Shown: positions 36,532 through 49,589 of the stretch, piece by piece | Layout of the letters: each line of letters opens with the position of its first letter | Numbering within the stretch: the stretch's first letter is position 1 | Source of the DNA: Physcomitrium patens | Taxonomy: Eukaryota > Streptophyta > Bryopsida > Funariales > Funariaceae | Length of the DNA: 64,000 nt | Direction: 5' to 3' | Assembly (NCBI RefSeq): GCF_000002425.4 | Contig: NC_037254.1 | Coordinates: 15,412,712 to 15,476,711 of the forward strand | Notes under the pieces: model-generated | The model's input: only the letters and a program-made list of their open reading frames with translations | Databases searched by the model: none | Told to the model about the DNA's origin: nothing | Position numbers and translations under genes: made by a program

Positions 36532-39500
36532 ACACCTACAATATCAGAGCTTTGTCTAATCTTGATTAAGAGTAGATTATTTCTTTTTCTTGATAAGATA
36601 TAAGCATATTAGAAGTTGCAGATTACCCTCTTCTAAACTGATATTGTCCTTAGTATTTTCTTTGTTCTCAAGTCCTGTCTTCTATTTGTCTTGAGCGATA
36701 TTAGACATCTTTTCTCTTCTAAGTGTTATCATGGCAGAATTTGTTGAAATGAAGAGTGCAATGTCACAAATGCAAGAGCAATTGAGGGAGTTAATGCTTG
36801 CGATGCATCAACTCAATTTACCACCACAAGGAGCAACAAGATTGGTAGGAAGTGAAGATATAGAAATGATTGGAGCTGCTTCAACATCTGCACCAAACCA
36901 TGTCCTTTCTCCTATGGTAGAACACCCTTCAAATGTTAGAGAACCAAGAATTATCCTATCTGAGAAGTTTGATGGGACCAGATCCAACTTTCAAGGATTT
37001 ATGAATCAAGTGCAACTTATGATTGAACTTCAATCCCAAAGCTATCCAACTCTAGGATCGCAAGTTAGATTCATTGGTACGCTTCTTTCAGGTTCAGCAC
37101 TATCATGGTTTTCATCTTTCTTTGAATGACGAGATCCAATATTCGATAATCTAGAGGCTTTTTTGGTGGAATTTTGATCCATGTATGGAGAACATGATGC
37201 AATTCGTGTTGCAACCAATAAGATCCGTATTTTATGACAAGGCAATCGATCAGTAACGTTATACGCTTCACAATTTTGACAACTTACAACTGATATCAAG
37301 TGGAATGATGCTGCATTTATTAGTCAATTTCTCTACGGATTACAATATGAGGTAAAACAATTAATGCTCAACTTACCTGATCCTCAAATATTGAGTCAAG
37401 CAATTGACTTTGCTGTGAAGTGCGACAATCGCCTTTTTGAATTCTGATCTGAGAACCGTACAAGTGGACCTCAACGTTAGTATAATTCAATGGCAACACC
37501 AACACCTCTTCAACACATACATTCGGAAGTAGAAGATATGCAAATTGATGCAGTTAGTTTCAAACCTCTTACTGAGCAAGAAAAGACTTGTCGTCGTCAA
37601 GAAGGATTATGTTTATATTGTGGAGAACCAAAGCACACTACTCAACATTACCCAAAGAAACGACGCAATCACAAAATGAGGAGTATGGCTGCGAAAGAAG
37701 ATAATATATCGGAAAACAAGTTTGTCCAGCTACAATAGGCACCGTGCGGTTGGAACCTTGCACAACATCTAGTAAAGGTCCTATTCTCTCCTCAGAGCCC
37801 TCTCCTTGTATTACATTAAATGTTATTTTAGGACCTAAACATTACAAAGTCTCTGCCTTGTTAGATTCAAGAGCCTCAGCGTATTTTTTAGATGAAGAAT
37901 TTACTAAAAGACATAGCATAACTTTAGTAAAGAAAACTAAACCTGTTCATGTAGAAGTCATAGATGGTCGTCCATTGTCTTTTGGAGATATTACTCACGA
38001 AACCCTTCCTATAGAAGTAATAATTAATGGTCATAATAGTTTTGTAGTATTTAATATCATTAGATCTCCCTCTAATCTAGTCATTTTAGATTTATCATGG
38101 TTAGAAAAATACAACCCTCAAATAGATTGGATTTTCCGAACTCTTACTTTTCTAAAAGTATAAATAACAGTGAAGTTAATCAAGTAGAGAGTCATAAGTC
38201 CAGTTCAATTAAATCCATATTTATAGGTGCAAAAGCTTTCTTGCATGTTGCTATGAAAGAATCACCATACATTATTTATGCTACATCCGTTTCTACTGGT
38301 GAAAAGACTTCAAGTGGCATTCCAAGTCAATATCAAGAATTTCAAGATGTATTTGAAAAAAAGAATGCGGATACACTCCCGGAACATCGTCCCTATGATT
38401 GCTCAATTGACCTTGAAGAAGGAGCACAACCGCCATTCGGACCAATCTATAGTTTATCACAAAATAAGTTGGTTGAACTCAAGGAATATATTGAAGAAAA
38501 TCTAGCCAAGAATTTCATACGCTATTCTAAATCTCTGATAGGAGCTTCAATTCTATTTGTGAAGAAAAAAGATGGATCATTGCGGATATGTGTTGATTAT
38601 CGAGGACTCAATAAGATTACCATTAAGAAAAGGTATCCACTACCTTTAATATCTGGACTTCTTAATTAGTTGAATCAAGCTAAGATCTATACAAAAATAG
38701 ATCTCCGGGGAGCATACAATCTAGTACGCATCAAAGAAGGAGATGAATGGAAGACTACATTTCGAACTAGGTATGGATATTTTGAATACAACGTCATGCC
38801 TTTTGGACTTACAAATGCATCAATAGCTTTTCAACATCTAATGAATGATGTTTTTCGAGAGTTTTTGGAAAATTTTATGTTCTGTTATCTAGACGACATC
38901 TTGATCTATTCTAAGAATCCAGAAGAACATGAATTTCATGTTCGTCATGTGTTACAAAAATTAAAAGATGCAGGACTCTATGCCAAGATAAAAAAGTGTG
39001 TATTCTACACTACTCAAGTCGATTTCTTAGGTTACATCATTTCAAATGATGGACTTATGATGGATCCTAAGAAATTTCAAACTATTATAGATTGGAAGAT
39101 CCCAAAAACGGTAAGAGATGTCCAATGTTTTTTGGAATTTGCCAACTACTATCGGATCTTCATCAAAGACTTCTCTCGAGTTGCAGCTCCACTTACACAT
39201 TTGACTTGTAAAGACAAATTTCAATGGAATCAAAAAGTGGAAGTTACTTTTGAATCTTTGAAGACAGCGTTTGTTTCTACACCAATCTTGTATCGTGTTG
39301 ATTTTTTCAAAGCATTCTTTATGGAAACAGATGCATCAGACTTTGCTCTGGGTGCAATTTTATCACAAATGGGAACAGATAACAAACTTCATCCAGTATC
39401 CTTTCATTCAAGAAAATTCTCAGTAGCAAAAATCAATTATGAGATCCACGACAAAGAACTTGTTGCAATTGTGGATTCTTTTTAAGAATGGCATCATTAT

Positions 39501-41329
39501 CTATAAGGCGCTTCTAGTTTAGTCACCGTGTATACGAATCACAAGAACCTCAAATATTTTATATTAGCACGCATATTAAATTGTCGCCAAGCTCGTTGGA
39601 GCATGTCTTTATCAAGATTCGAGTTCATCATCACTTATCGCCCAAGAAAATAACAAGGTTTATCTGATGCCTTGTCTAGACGTTCTTGTCTTGCACCAAA
39701 AGAAGGAGATGCAACTTTTGAGCAACAAAGAATGGTTCTCTTGAAGCCGGAGCAATTTCATCTTCGAGCAATAAAATCAACATTGACTGTTGACTTAACT
39801 TTTCTTAAGCAAGTCCAGTTAAGTATGTCTTTAGACCCTCTTGTTCATGATATCAAGAATAATTCTTCTAAATTGCATGATTCCTCTAAATTTGAATTCA
39901 AGAACAATCTACTCTATTTTTAAAGACGCCTATATGTTCTAAAAGGAGAAGCACGTTTACATGTTCTTCAAGCTCGTCACAACTTCCCAGCAGCAGGACA
40001 TTTTGGATACAATAAGACTTTGGAGCCGATATCTAGGGATTTTTAGTGGCCTCAAATGTGGAAGGCAGTTAAAGACTTTGTACAATCATGTGATGTTTGC
40101 TCAAGATCAAAAACTCCTCGTCATCGATTTTTTGGACTTCTTCAGCCATTACCCATTCCAGAACAACCATGGTCTTCTATTTCTATGGACTTCATCACGG
40201 ATCTTCCAATCTCAGGTTCTTATGACTCTATATTCGTGAAAGTAGATCGTTTTACCAAGATGGCACATTTTGTACTATGTACAAAATCTATCACAGGTAA
40301 AGAAACAGCTAAACTCTTTCTTGACAATATCTATCACTATCATGGATTATCCAAGGATATTATATTAGATAAAAGAATTCAATTTGTATCAAGATTTGGG
40401 CGGACTCTTTTCAAGATTCTTAAAGTGGATATAAAACTATCTTCGGCATTCCATCCTCAAAATGATGGACAAATGGAGCGTGTTAATCAAGTTTTGGAGC
40501 AATATTTAAGATGTACCATTAATTACCAACAAGATGATTGGACAACTGTTTTGCCATTGGTAGAGTTTGCTTACAATAACACGGTACATTCTTCTACAAA
40601 ACAAACACCTTTCTTTGTTAATTATGGTTATCATCCACGACTTGATACTTTTGACTTTTCAAAAGTTGATAATCCTACTGCAAAAGATTTAGCAATTCAT
40701 TTATCAGAGCTACATGCAACGATGAAGGCACAGTTAAAAGAGGCTCAAGAACAACAAAAGATCAATGCAGATGTCTATCAAAAGGAATAACCATCATTCG
40801 TCTTGGGTGATAAGGTATGGCTACTTCGTCACAACATCAAGACCACTCGTCTTTGTGATAAGTTGGACTATCGAAGGCTAGGACCATTTTCTATTTCTGC
40901 ACAAATCAATTTAGTTGCATATCATTTACATCTACTAGAGCCAATGAAAATCCATCCAGTATTCCACGTGTCTCTTCTTGAACCATACAAGATAGTGGAC
41001 ATACCAAGAAGACGACAAGCTCCACCTCCTTCTATAGAAGTGGACAATAATGAAGAGTTTGAAGTAGAAGAAGTCTTAGATTCAAGGTGGCGCCGAAATA
41101 AATTAGAATATCTTGTCCATTGACACGGATATGCTATTAGTGAATGCACATGGGAGCCAATAAAGAATCTTGTAAATGCAACAAAGGCGGTGGAGGCTTT
41201 TCATTGAGGACATCGATCAAAATCAAGATAAAAACCTTCTTTATAAAAGAAATAACATGAAGACAAGATAACATTCTACTTTCAATTCTTGTTCGTAGCT
41301 TCTTTGTAGTAGTGACGCTCAGGAGATAG

Positions 41330-41760
41330 AGAACCAATAATCAGTGGATTCGGCTCAAGAGCCTTCATTTGCTGTCCTGTCGGATGAGACATTACGATTG
41401 TCACAATCTTCAAGACGACGCAATTGAGATGAAGATCTTTAAGAACGACATGTTCTTCCTCGAATAGATGGCGAGATACTACGCGTTTGGTATCACGATT
41501 TGGGAAGGAACTCCCGATGTTTGGTGATTGTGCTAGAAGTAGGAACAACTCCTGATGGTGTTCCAAATATTCTTTTCAAAAGAAGTTATGAAGGCCTCAA
41601 CAATGATGAAATAACTGGGTAGTCTTCCCACCCTGGTATGGGACACTACCGATGGTTGAGAGGCCCTATCAATCATTTTCGAAGAGAACAAAGATGAGAG
41701 TATGTGGCGAATACAATTCGTCGCATCATAGATTTCTTCAACATATGATGACCGCTCTTC
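41330..41760 (+). other. Extra reading region between integrase and 3' LTR of E3
   Basis: Related to the E1 region at 24155-24501: similar arginine-rich start (SQSSRRRN), VIVLEVGTTPDG, GHYRWLRGPINH and a C-terminal EYVANTIRRIIDFF. No known domain is recognised. It is part of a fossil and is broken. Confidence 0.6.
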
Positions 41761-41790
41761 GTGGAACTCGTCTCTAGAAGGAGGGGGTAA

Positions 41791-42351
41791 TGTCACGGAC
41801 ATAATCATGTAAGCTAGAAATTTCATATATAAATAGGTAGAAATAAATAAAAGTAGGTAAAAGTAAGTTAATTCTATAGTATTTAATATAGAAGCTTCTT
41901 AGAAGCTTCATAGATATTGCTTTGACTTCATAGGTATCTTTAATTGACTTTTTGGATTAGAAACTTGGTCAACAAGTTGGCCATGTGCCACACATGTTGT
42001 TAGCTTGAAGATCAAGCTAACTATGTGGCCCACACGTAGAAAAACTTGCCTTGTAAGTCAAGGTATGTGTTCTACAAAGTCAACACATATTGGAGGTCTT
42101 ATAGAACGTCGCCACATAGCCCCTAGTTAGATAGTATATATAGAGATAAGAGTGAAGGCTTCTTCACTCTTGTCAACTTCTTTCTTACTTCTAGTCTAGT
42201 TTCAAGGGTCTCTAGTTTCTTTATCTTTTGGCAATAGCCATTCCAATTTCTCTTTCAATATACATATTTGTTTATTTATATTTTGTTACCTTTCTTTGAG
42301 TGAAGGCTCACTTGTCGGAATTGTTTTTTCATGGAGTTCTTGTCCTTGACA
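41791..42351 (+). repeat. E3 3' LTR
   Basis: Preceded by a purine tract, starts TGTCACGGAC, ends CCTTGACA, followed by the target duplication TTAAG. Confidence 0.95.
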
Positions 42352-44559
42352 TTAAGTTGGTCATGAAGTCTTGAAATTAAAGTCAAAGGTTACTTATTCT
42401 TGATAGTGATCTTATTGAGTTCTCAATAATCCATAGACATCCGCAAAGATCCATCTTTCTTCTTGACAAATAAGATTATAGCCATGGCTACAAATTTAAA
42501 ATGGTGTATGAAGTTCTTTGCCAAGTTTTCATCAATATATTCCTTTAATGCAATCAACTCATTCTGCGATAAGGTATAGATTGGTCTGAATGGTAGTTGA
42601 GCTCCTTCTTACAATTCAATTGAATAATCATAAGGTCGATGCTCTAGAAGAATATCTACATTCTTCTTTTCAAATATATTTTAGAATTCTTGATATTGAC
42701 TAGGAATATAACTTGACATTTTTCCATCATTAGAAATGGGCGTAGCATATATAGCAAAAGATGATCTTTCTTTTGCAGCATGCATGAAAGCTCTTGCACC
42801 TACTAATAAAGATTTGGATATATTAGACTTATGTACTTCTACATCACTAACTCAACCTTGGATTATACTATCAAAAAAATTAAGATTCCGAGAAATCCAA
42901 TCTATTTGAGGATTATATTTTTTCTAGCCACAATAATCCTAAAATAACCAAATTGGAAGAAAATCTTATTATATTAAATACTACTATGTTGTTATAATCT
43001 CTAATTGCTACATCTAAAGGAATTGTCTCATGGGTAATATTTCCAAAAGATAACAAACGACCATCTATGACTTCTACATATACAAATTTAGTTTTTTTTG
43101 AGTGAAGGTATTTTTTGATTTTTGACAAAATCTTCATCTATAAAATAGGTTGAGGCTCTTGAATCTAATAAGGCAAAGACTTTGTGATTTTTAGGTCCTA
43201 AACACACATCTATTATAAAACAAGATGAGGGGTCTAAGGAGAGAATAGGACCTTTATTAAGTATTGTATATGACTCCAACCGCATAGTTCTTATTGTAGT
43301 TGAAAAAACTTGTTTTCTAACACATTATCTTCTTTTGTAATTGTGCTTTTTATTTTGTAATTGTGTTGCTTCTTTGGATAATTTTGAGCAATGTGCTTAG
43401 CTTTTCTATAATATAAATACAAATCCTTTTGGCAACATCAAGTCTTTTTTTGCTCCGTATGAGGTTTAAAATATAACATATCAATTTGCATTGGCCTTGA
43501 TGAATATGTTTTAGAAAACTTGGGAGCTACTGCCATTACTTGACTTGTTCTTCTTTAGCCAAATCTTTATTCTTGATGCCTTTCAAGTAATTGATTGTCG
43601 CATGCAATGGCTTAAACAATAAATTGTTCTAAATTTTTTGCTTTTAATATTGTTAATAATAAATCTTTAATGCTATCTTTCAATCCATATCAAAATTGAT
43701 TGATAAGTGCTATGTCATTTTAGTCCATGTTGCAAGCGAGGTTTTGGAATTCAACAGCATATGTGGTGGCTGATTGTAATCCTTATTATAAAGATAAGAA
43801 TTTAATCTTTACTAATCATTTTTGATCAATTTTTCCAAATATAGCCGTAAATACTTCTAAGAATGAATTTAAATCATAAAAAAGTCATGAATTCTTTTCT
43901 ATTAAAGGTACAAACCAAGAAAGAGCACTTTTAGATAGAAGTGTATATATGAAGTTGACTTGAGTAAATCCATCCACATATTGGAAATGGTGTAAGTTTA
44001 AGTAGATCTTAACTTATTATAAAAATCCTTGAAATTTTTGATCTTGTTCTATCAAACTTCTCGAGCATACTAATTCATGCCTCTCTTAAGTTTGTAGAAG
44101 CAAGACCCCTTGAATTTGGTTGTAAGGCTGATTAGATTATTTCTCTCAACTACACAACTTCTTGATATAGACTCTAGACTTCTTCCATAAGTATAGAAGT
44201 AGTGCTTCCATGGTTGGCATTGGTGATGCATGAAATTTTCACCCTAAGAGTGTTGATAAGTTCGTGAAGATTTGCAACAGTTGCAAATTTATTCTCACTT
44301 TCGCTAGGAGTAGCATCCATAATCTTTTCTTCCAGAGACAACTCAAATAAATCCAAAAAATTAAATTAGAGGAGGATAATCGACAACCTCTAATAAAAAT
44401 TTCTACTAAGAAGAATAATTGACTTTTTTTAAGAAAAAGATCAGTGTTAAAAAATAAGATTTTTTGTTTAATAGTGGATAGTCCACAACCTTCAAATTAC
44501 AACAATAGGAGTGAGATAATCTACTCACTTCTAAAACAAGACAAAAACAATATGTTAGC

Positions 44560-44570
44560 ACTCTTGTCAA
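44560..44570 (-). promoter_or_regulatory. E2 candidate self-primer binding site
   Basis: On the minus strand TTGACAAGAGT lies 2 nt from the E2 5' LTR edge and is an exact complement of the family segment ACTCTTGTCAA. The copy of that segment in the E2 5' LTR (44739-44749) matches at ten of eleven positions. The tRNA-like motif seen at this distance in E1 and E3 is not recognisable in E2. Confidence 0.65.
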
Positions 44571-44572
44571 AA

Positions 44573-45091
44573 TATTAGAGACATAAATATCAAAGAAAAA
44601 AAATCCTCAATACACTCTTGTGTCAGTAAAGAGAACTAGAAAGTCATCTATAAATGATATAATATTGAACTGGAATAATTATTGCTAAAAAAAAAAAGAT
44701 AAGAAAGTCTTGAAAGAAGACTAAGGACTAGAAAGGCTTTGACAAGAATAAAGAAGGCTTTACTTTTGCATCCATATATACTCTTAACTAGGAGCTACGT
44801 AGCAATGTCATATAAGACCTCTAAAACGTGTTGACTTTGCTAGCCACATGTCTTAACTTGCAATACAAGTTATATATGTATGCGCCACATAGTTAGCTTG
44901 TTCCACAAACTACTAACACGTGATTAACTTGTTGTCCAAGTTTCTAACCTACAAATACATCTAAAGTCAATACCACATCTATGAAGCTTCTAAGAAGCTA
45001 GTCTAGAAGATTTTATGAAATTAATTTATATTTACCTCCTTCTACCTAATCATATAAGTAACTATTGGAGTAAATGTATATGTCTATGACA
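44573..45091 (-). repeat. E2 5' LTR
   Basis: Right edge CTATGACA is followed by the target duplication TTTTA. The left edge is drifted and was set by alignment with the other E2 LTR. Confidence 0.85.
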
Positions 45092-45175
45092 TTTTATCAC
45101 ATGTAAATTTGATCTAGAATCTACAAACATGTAAAGTGGTTTGTAGACTCTAGACCAAACTCACATGTGATAAAA
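45092..45175. repeat. Foldback with 37-bp arms
   Basis: Arms 45092-45128 and 45139-45175 pair with about five mismatches and leave a 10-nt loop. The outer ends read TTTTATCACATGT and ACATGTGATAAAA. It abuts E2, whose target duplication TTTTA is the first five bases. It may be a small foldback element or the terminus of an older element. Confidence 0.8.
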
Positions 45176-46290
45176 AATAAACAGTTATTGATAAGAATAG
45201 AGGATTCAAATGTATCTAATATTAGAATGGATAGAAGATAAACTGTGTATGTACTTGGACAATAAGATGTATTTCTTGAAAATTCCTTTGAAGAAATAAA
45301 AGAAGTAAAGAATGTTCTTTATGTTTTATGAGTAAAAAAATTATTTTTAATTTATAAGTTTGGAATTTTAAACCACATTATATTATTTAATTATAAATAT
45401 TGTTATATATTTGATAAGGATAATTTATTTACAAGTGATTAAAGAAAAAAATAAACTTTATAATATTAAGAAAAAGATGATAAGATTTAAAAAGTCAACA
45501 ATATTATAAAAACAAACAAGGTACTTTTTCAAAAATACCAAATATTTGTAAAGAGATTATTTGACTCTAATAAAAGAGGATTTTTTATTTTAATTTCTAA
45601 TCCTTATAATACTTATCTAACAAAAGGTTAATTGATAGAATTTTGTAAATATTCTTATAGAAAGAAATATGTAAGAGTTGTATATTAAATAATATATACA
45701 TAGAGAGGACTTTCCTAAAAAAGTGAGTACTTTCACATCCAAATAATTAAAAATAATTTATTTTGATTTATGTGGGCCTTCAATATTTCTATCAAAGAAT
45801 AAGAATACATTTGTTTTAACCTTCATCAATGATTATATGCAAGGAGGTGGTTATATTTCTTATGAGAAAAATTTCAAATTCTTAAAAAAGTTCAAAGAAT
45901 TTAAAATATTATTAAAAAATCCGAACAAAAGAGTCAAATATCTTCTTATTGATTATAGAAGCAAGTACGTATCAAGAAAAATTTTAAGTTATTATTAACA
46001 CAAGGGATTAAGAGAGAACTTACCTCATCATATTCACCACAATCAAACTACATAGTAGAGAAAAAATTAAATTCATTTCAAAGGGAGTACAAAGTATTAT
46101 TATTGAAACAATAGTACTTAAGTATTAATGAGAAGTTGTAAGAATAGTTAATTATATCCATAATGGATGTTCTACAAAAGCTCTTTGATTTATGACACTA
46201 AAAGAGGCTTTTACTGGTAATAAACCAAATCTAGTGTACAACAAAGTCTTTAGTTGTGTAGCATATTGTCATACACTATCAATAAGTTGT
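45176..46290 (+). mobile_element. Ty1/copia remnant (integrase region)
   Basis: Short plus-strand readings match copia polyprotein order: a gag-pre-integrase-like stretch (VKNVLYVL, about 45.31 kb), then DLCGPS and FINDYMQGG (about 45.77-45.85 kb), followed by typical integrase-core text. It is a heavily decayed fossil with many breaks and no LTR that I can define. Confidence 0.7.
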
Positions 46291-46297
46291 ATTTGTT

Positions 46298-46333
<36 letters not shown>

Positions 46334-47300
46334 ACATAATCTCTTTGTTTCTCTATTACAAATTTATCAAAGTGGATCATGGTGCATTTTGGTCAAATCA
46401 TTGCATTCTATATTATCCTTGTCAATCTTGCATTGCTCTCTACATTGTTCCTATTCTAGCAACCAAGTGGACCTCAACCTTTAGATTTTAGATAACAACA
46501 ATGTCTCTAGACATGCCTCCAAATCACCTACTTGAGGTGCACATGACTAAGACCATGTGAAGAGAAGCAGCAATGATGAACTGTGGCAAGTGAGGAGAAG
46601 GGAGGCAAATGGAGACCCAAGAAGTCCTCTTTCATCTTTTGAGGAGGAGAACTATATTGGAGAAGAGAAGAATTGTGCATCTCTTTGAGATTTTTTATTT
46701 TATTTTATTTTTATTTTTTGTTGTTGTTTTGATTTGTACCCTTACTTATAATTATTTTTGTGGGTGCATCCTACAAATTCTGCTAGTTTGAAACTACAAA
46801 AGTCTATTTTTTGATGATTGTTTGTTTCATGTAAATTGATCGGTCAGAGCTGAGTTGACACAATCAACACAACATTACAAACAATTCAAATTACTAGCTA
46901 CTTCTAATTGAGAAACTTACACCAATTATTTTTGAATTTTTGATTTTTTGATTTAACATAGAATTTTATTGTAAACTAAGGCTTTGCCAAAAATATTACC
47001 AACTTCTTCAATACTAAACATTTAAGTGTAAGACATTCATTGCCAATAATACTTTCAACTTAACATACAAGTTGGTAAAAAAGTCATAAAATATTGATCA
47101 GCTCACCAAGACAATTTCACAAGAATCAGCAGTCGAGTACTTATGGATTCCCATGCAATATTAAGGTAACGCCTTAAGAGTACAGTTGAATTTTTCAAGC
47201 ACCTCAACTTTCGAGACTACAGGGAATATACTAGTCCTACTTAGTAAAAAAAAACTATTAACTAGTCATTCTAGACTAGAATTCTAGGCACCCGCCCACA
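46291..47300. other. AT-rich DNA between the transposon nest and NFU
   Basis: It contains an AT microsatellite (46303-46330) and no gene I can support. The last few hundred bases should include the NFU 3' UTR, since the NFU stop codon is at 47301. Confidence 0.5.
46303..46330. repeat. (AT)n microsatellite
   Basis: About 14 AT dinucleotides. Confidence 0.95.
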
Positions 47301-49503
47301 TCAGGGTGCTGATAAAATGACCACCTGGATATCGGGGAACTTGTCTTTGATGGCTGCTTGGATACCCATACCAATAGGAGCAGGACCATGGTACTTGACT
47401 TGACACTCGCCTTTTACCGTGTCCACGGATACCACCTCAACTGAACCACCGTAGTTACGGATAGCAGGCCTCAACATTTCCAAATGTTCGTCAACAGCCT
47501 GGACATACACAAAACCAGGGTTAAAAATTAAATTGCTGTTTTTCATTAAAATCTTCGGAAACTGGACTATAGTCAAAAAAGAAATTCTCTAAAATTCAAC
47601 AAAGATTAATCTATGCGAATCACGCCAGTTACTATCTATTGGACTCCATGACCACCATCGTAACATGTCTTTTCACATTAGGGATGAACAAGTGTCTTAT
47701 TCCAATAAAAATTAAAAATATTCACATGATATGCTACACGTAGTATGATACAGAGAGGAGTAACTCGAGCTTACAAGAACGCTAGCACCGATATCCTGCT
47801 TGTCAACTTGGACTACTTCCTTCAAAACGTCTCCAAATTTCTCCATGAGGACTCTTTCAATGCCCATCTTCATTGTACTCGTGGAACTTGGGCATGTGCC
47901 GCAGGCACCTACATGACAAGCCATGTGGAGATAATACGTCAGTACATGACAATTCGCAACAATACATGCAGTACAGTTTAAAAGGCTACTATTGCACAAA
48001 TATCTGCTCTCATCTCCTTGAGCAAAATTATTCTGAATCCATTGCATCGGAACGTTAGGTCCTGAGAACCACCTGAAATAAATAAATAAATAAATAAATA
48101 CCTGCATAAACTTGTACAATGCAATCCTTGTAATCCATTCGACAAAGATCCTTACGTTGAATAAATAATTAAATAATTTATTAGTGAATAGTTTGATGCA
48201 TGTGCTATACTTGGTTACGTTTATTCAAGTTTTTAAACAATCACCAAGTCAAGAAAGCGAGACATACCTTGTAATCGTAACGAAACCACTCCATCTTTCA
48301 CGGCCACAACCTCGACATTGCCTCCATCGGCGATCAGGTAAGGTCGAACTTCGTCGAGAACTTTGTCCACGTTTTCCACGGTAAACTCGTAAGTTTCTGC
48401 TGAATACAGTCCTCCTCCCACCTGAGAGCCTGAAGCAAATGGACTAACAATCTGTTCGTCAGCTCCAGCCGCCATGGGTTCATCAGCCACATTATGTACA
48501 CTCTTCTCTTTCACAGCCACTTCGCTGGAAACTCGAGGGTCTAGAGTTTGCTTTGTTTGGCCATCAATGACGCTACTCCAGTCATCTCCTTCCACAGCCT
48601 GCACAAGACGCAGATACAACTCAACTGCCTCTTCAAGAAGAATCTCCACATTACAGATCACGAAGCTGGACTGAGGGAAGCACAATTTACCTGAAGGAGC
48701 TTGAGTCTGCGAGTGCGTGTATCATCATCCTCCCCAGCAACATCATCAAACAAGTTCTCGCCCATGGCTTTTCGCAACTTCAGCTTCTTCTCCTCGTACT
48801 CAATCTTCTCTTGTTCCGACATAAGGGCCACATTATTACCAGCTCCTTCCCACAAGTGCTTCTCTGTAGAATTCCCAGGAGCAGAACCCAGGGAATCTAA
48901 CCAACTCTGCTTATCCTCCTCCAGCTTTGCACGCGTGATCAACGAGGAGTCAGTATATATCTTCACTCGCACGGAGCTACATTTCTCTTCTCCAACCCTA
49001 GCCCTTAAGCTTCTAAGGGTGGACACCACATGCCGAGAGTAGTTAACATACTGTAACGAATCCTGGAAGTCATAGATCGCAAAAACACCTGCAAACTTGA
49101 AACTCTTACGAAAAGAGACGTAATCCTCATATAAGATGATAGCATTCCCATCGTCTTCTCCCTCTACTCCGTTGAATTTGTTGCCTGCGGAGCCATGAAC
49201 CTCAGCACCACCTTCTCCATACAGGAACCCGTGGAGACCCTTGTGGCCTTCAGGTACGGCATCATCTGTCACTACGTTCGAGAGGGATTGCAGGGCCTCC
49301 CCTTGAGTATTAGCCTTTGCCGACACAACGGGGTTCCTCCTCTCAGCCCGCTTCGAACTTACCCTTGTCAACACCACAGCAGAAAAATTTATAGAGTGAA
49401 ATCTTCTTCCCAGCACCTTCGAGTTCTCGGAGGAGGACACTCTTGAAGCGGAAGCTACCAAAGACGGGACTGCCGCACCTGCTCTGCACGCCACAGCCTC
49501 CAT
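47301..49503 (-). CDS. NFU: Plastid-type NFU iron-sulfur scaffold with an N-terminal GIY-YIG-like region
   Basis: NFU proteins carry Fe-S clusters and hand them to target proteins; plant plastid forms supply photosystem I and other acceptors. Exons 49503-48691, 48598-48268, 47908-47775 and 47498-47301 join in phase to 491 codons. Residues 1-60 look like a transit peptide (MEAVACRAGAAVPSLVASAS). Residues 137-204 resemble the GIY-YIG-like fold of plastid GRXS16 (GVFAIYD, LQYVNYSR). Residues 341-426 are a canonical NFU domain (RPYLIADGGNVEVV, cluster-binding CGTC at 384-387, MKMGIERVLMEKF). Residues 427-491 are a second NFU-like domain without CxxC, as in plastid NFUs. The protein is about twice the length of Arabidopsis NFU1-3. 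The first intron is only 92 nt; its acceptor was picked for phase and its pyrimidine tract. (AAAT)n repeats lie in intron 2. Confidence 0.9.
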
Positions 49504-49589
49504 CCTGACTTCCACCGCTTGTCCCCGAAGCTCAAATTGGGTGTTAGACACCCAATTCAGCACCAACACGCTGTCAAGAGAGCTTCCAA

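Larger units (their letters stand above)
35959..42351 (+). mobile_element. E3: fungal-type Ty3/gypsy chromovirus nested in E2
   Basis: Complete from LTR to LTR (6.39 kb) with a perfect 5-bp target duplication TTAAG (35954-35958 and 42352-42356). Parts: primer site, gag (about 36.73-37.7 kb) with a zinc-knuckle region, protease (about 37.85), reverse transcriptase (about 38.4-39.1; DLRGAYNLVRIKEGDEWK), RNase H (about 39.3-39.7), integrase (about 39.95-40.8), chromodomain (about 41.05-41.2), an extra reading region (about 41.33-41.76), a purine tract (AGGAGGGGGTAA) and the 3' LTR. It is broken, with perhaps ten breaks, though long stretches stay readable. LTRs are about 93-94% identical by eye, so it is older than E1 and younger than E2. 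Confidence 0.93.
32783..45091 (-). mobile_element. E2: old fungal-type Ty3/gypsy chromovirus, host of E3
   Basis: Flanked by a perfect 5-bp target duplication TTTTA (32778-32782 and 45092-45096). On the plus strand, left to right: 3' LTR, purine tract (33332-33347), chromodomain (about 33.5-33.6), integrase (about 33.85-34.9), RNase H (about 35.0-35.25), reverse transcriptase (about 35.5-35.95), then E3, then the rest of reverse transcriptase, protease (about 42.95-43.3), zinc knuckle and gag (about 43.3-44.4), primer site and 5' LTR. It belongs to the same family as E0, E3 and E5. It is a fossil with many breaks, and its LTRs are much more diverged than those of E3. Confidence 0.9.

Noticed and set aside
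48650-48690. Very short first intron of NFU (about 20-47 nt)
   Set aside because: Too short for a plant intron; the acceptor ending at 48599 gives 92 nt, the right phase and a good pyrimidine tract.
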